Source: Deltaproteobacteria bacterium (GTDB taxonomy: Bacteria > Desulfobacterota > GWC2-55-46). Taken from it: DNA of 64,000 bases. The stretch covers positions 1 to 64,000 of the forward strand of contig JACOUO010000016.1 in NCBI GenBank assembly GCA_016177845.1, read 5' to 3'. Within the stretch, counting starts at the first letter, position 1, and each line of letters starts with the position of its first letter. A program made the translations under genes and the position numbers. Below the pieces are notes generated by a model that had not been told where the DNA came from, did not search any database, and saw nothing but the letters and a program-made list of their open reading frames with translations. Shown piece by piece: positions 62,955 to 64,000 of the stretch.

Positions 62955-64000
62955 TTATTTTTTTGCGCTGACCTTATATTTTTTACTTTTTTCAATAAAT
63001 ATGTCTTCTGAGACCAGCTCAGGGGCCGGTTTCCCTATAAGGTAGCCCTGCCCGTAATCAACCCCGAAATCCCTCAATATATCAAGCGTGTTTTCTTCTT
63101 CTATGAACTCGGCGATGGATTTTATCTTAAGCCCTTTTGCCACATCAGTCATCGCCTTTACAAATATCTGGTCATTTGGGTTCTCGTGCAGCTTTCGTAT
63201 GAAAGAGCCGTCTATTTTGATATAGTCCACCTGCATCTCTTTGAGGTAAGTGAAAGAGGTAAACCCCACCCCGAAATCATCGAGGGAGAAGTGGCAGCCA
63301 AGGGCCTTTAAATCTTTTATGAATTTCTTTGCCCCTTCGAGGTCAGCTATGGCCGCTGTTTCCGTTATCTCAAAGATAAGGTGATTAGGATCAGCCCCTG
63401 TCTCCTGAATCTTTGTCTGCAGGAATGTAAGCAGGTCTTCATCCCCAAGGTCCTTGCCTGATAAGTTCATGCCGAATGAGAGGACAGAGCCTTGTGAGAG
63501 CATCTCAGCCTGCGCCCTCATTGCCTTTTCAGTAATAACCCTGTCAATTGAGCCGATAAGCCCGAACCTCTCTGCGATATCTATGAACGCGCCCGGAAGA
63601 AGGATATTGCCTGATTCATCCTTGAGCCTTGCGAGCACTTCATAATGGTGGATCTTGTTGTCTTTTAAATCAAGTATGGGCTGGAACCACGGGATAAAGC
63701 GGTCTTCTTCAAGGGCCTTTAAAATCTTTTCTTTCCATGAAAGCCTTGAGAGCATCTTTTCAAGGTCTTTGTCCTCAGGCCTGTAACCATGTACCCTGTT
63801 GCGTCCGAATTCCTTTGCCCTGTACATTGCGGCATCTGCCTTGGTAAGAAGCTCGCTTGGATTTGCGCCATGCTCAGGGAAGCTGACCATGCCAATGCTT
63901 GCGGTGCATGTAAGCGGGACTTCAGGTATCCTGAAATCGCTGACAAGCTTTCTGAATTGGTCTGCTATTTCAAAACCATCTTTTTCTTCGATAAAAGGCA
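62955..64000 (-). CDS. GGDEF-EAL domain protein, cut by the window edge
   Basis: Frame open from the right edge to TAA at 62955, so the N-terminus is missing. The end of a GGDEF domain (CTASIGMVSFPEHG, KADAAMYRAKEFGRNRV) is followed by a full EAL domain: HYEVLARL (the EAL position reads EVL), FEITETAA, LDDFGVGFTSFTYL and VDYIKIDGSF. Ligands for metal and catalysis (Glu, Asn, Asp-Asp, Lys) appear present, so cyclic di-GMP phosphodiesterase activity is possible. The GGEEF site of the first domain lies outside. It is convergent with pfpI (stops adjacent). Confidence 0.92.
   Translation of the reverse strand, partial: PFIEEKDGFEIADQFRKLVSDFRIPEVPLTCTASIGMVSFPEHGANPSELLTKADAAMYRAKEFGRNRVHGYRPEDKDLEKMLSRLSWKEKILKALEEDRFIPWFQPILDLKDNKIHHYEVLARLKDESGNILLPGAFIDIAERFGLIGSIDRVITEKAMRAQAEMLSQGSVLSFGMNLSGKDLGDEDLLTFLQTKIQETGADPNHLIFEITETAAIADLEGAKKFIKDLKALGCHFSLDDFGVGFTSFTYLKEMQVDYIKIDGSFIRKLHENPNDQIFVKAMTDVAKGLKIKSIAEFIEEENTLDILRDFGVDYGQGYLIGKPAPELVSEDIFIEKSKKYKVSAKK

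Overview
The window looks like chromosomal DNA from a Gram-negative (diderm) bacterium of intermediate GC, probably an uncultured member of the Nitrospirota or a deltaproteobacterial-type lineage. That placement is inferred from gene content (ClpB, HtrA, DUF1844, bactofilin next to ParAB, a UbiC/A/D/G cluster, TMTC-like TPR glycosyltransferases, DksA-type zinc finger); no rRNA gene is present to settle it. Coding density is high, both strands are used, and four tRNA genes are visible. The window contains the replication-origin neighbourhood.

Layout. 1-2293: right end of a small integrated element (rolling-circle-type Rep, excisionase-like HTH, tyrosine integrase) abutting the 3' end of tRNA-Arg(ACG); the integrase has lost its N-terminus through a frameshifting deletion. 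2300-11221: tRNA-Arg and tRNA-Ser, a zinc-ribbon protein, a GT2 glycosyltransferase, a tandem pair of TMTC-like membrane glycosyltransferases with TPRs, and a glycogen-debranching enzyme/GT4 pair. 11570-18853: tRNA-Ser(UGA)-serS and a protein-quality-control and flavin block (ubiX, htrA, DUF1844, hsp20, clpB). 19031-26525: glnE, an unusual DUF4388-TPR-ExeA-type ATPase, and glutamate dehydrogenase. 26712-33601: bipartite origin around dnaA, then dnaN, rpmH, rnpA, yidD, yidC and mnmE. 33704-43784: accessory and metabolic genes (a Cys-rich metal-type secreted protein with a MerR-style promoter, a diguanylate cyclase, a CDF protein, fbp, an FmdE-like protein, MerR-kamA, pyrE, pyrF, an M23 peptidase). 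43896-47563: a four-gene quinone operon ubiC-ubiA-ubiD-ubiG. 47700-53861: regulators, YbaK, archaemetzincin, tRNA-Val, ruvX, mltG, apbE, DksA-like. 54159-64000: mnmG, rsmG, parA, parB and bactofilin with four parS sites, then ilvE, a CLC channel, endonuclease V, DJ-1/PfpI and a truncated GGDEF-EAL gene.

How the parts fit. dnaA-dnaN-rpmH-rnpA-yidC-mnmE and mnmG-rsmG-parA-parB are the two halves of the classic origin cluster, here separated by about 20 kb of other genes. The parS cluster and bactofilin next to parAB form a segregation and cytoskeleton module. The quinone operon plus the distant ubiX would supply early steps from chorismate to a methoxylated polyprenyl-benzenoid quinone precursor. 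Several promoters sit so close to their start codons that the messages should be leaderless (ruvX, mltG, parA, ubiC, dksA-like). Intergenic gaps at 24.7-25.1, 42.2-42.8, 51.5-52.1, 56.1 and 57.1 kb are filled with mosaics of short dispersed repeats.

Best candidates for something not yet described are the duplicated ~177-bp repeat element with conserved long-range pairing, the DUF4388-TPR-ATPase-membrane fusion, the metal-responsive-looking promoter of the Cys-rich secreted protein, and the widespread leaderless promoter arrangement. No CRISPR array, toxin-antitoxin pair or recognisable defence island was seen.
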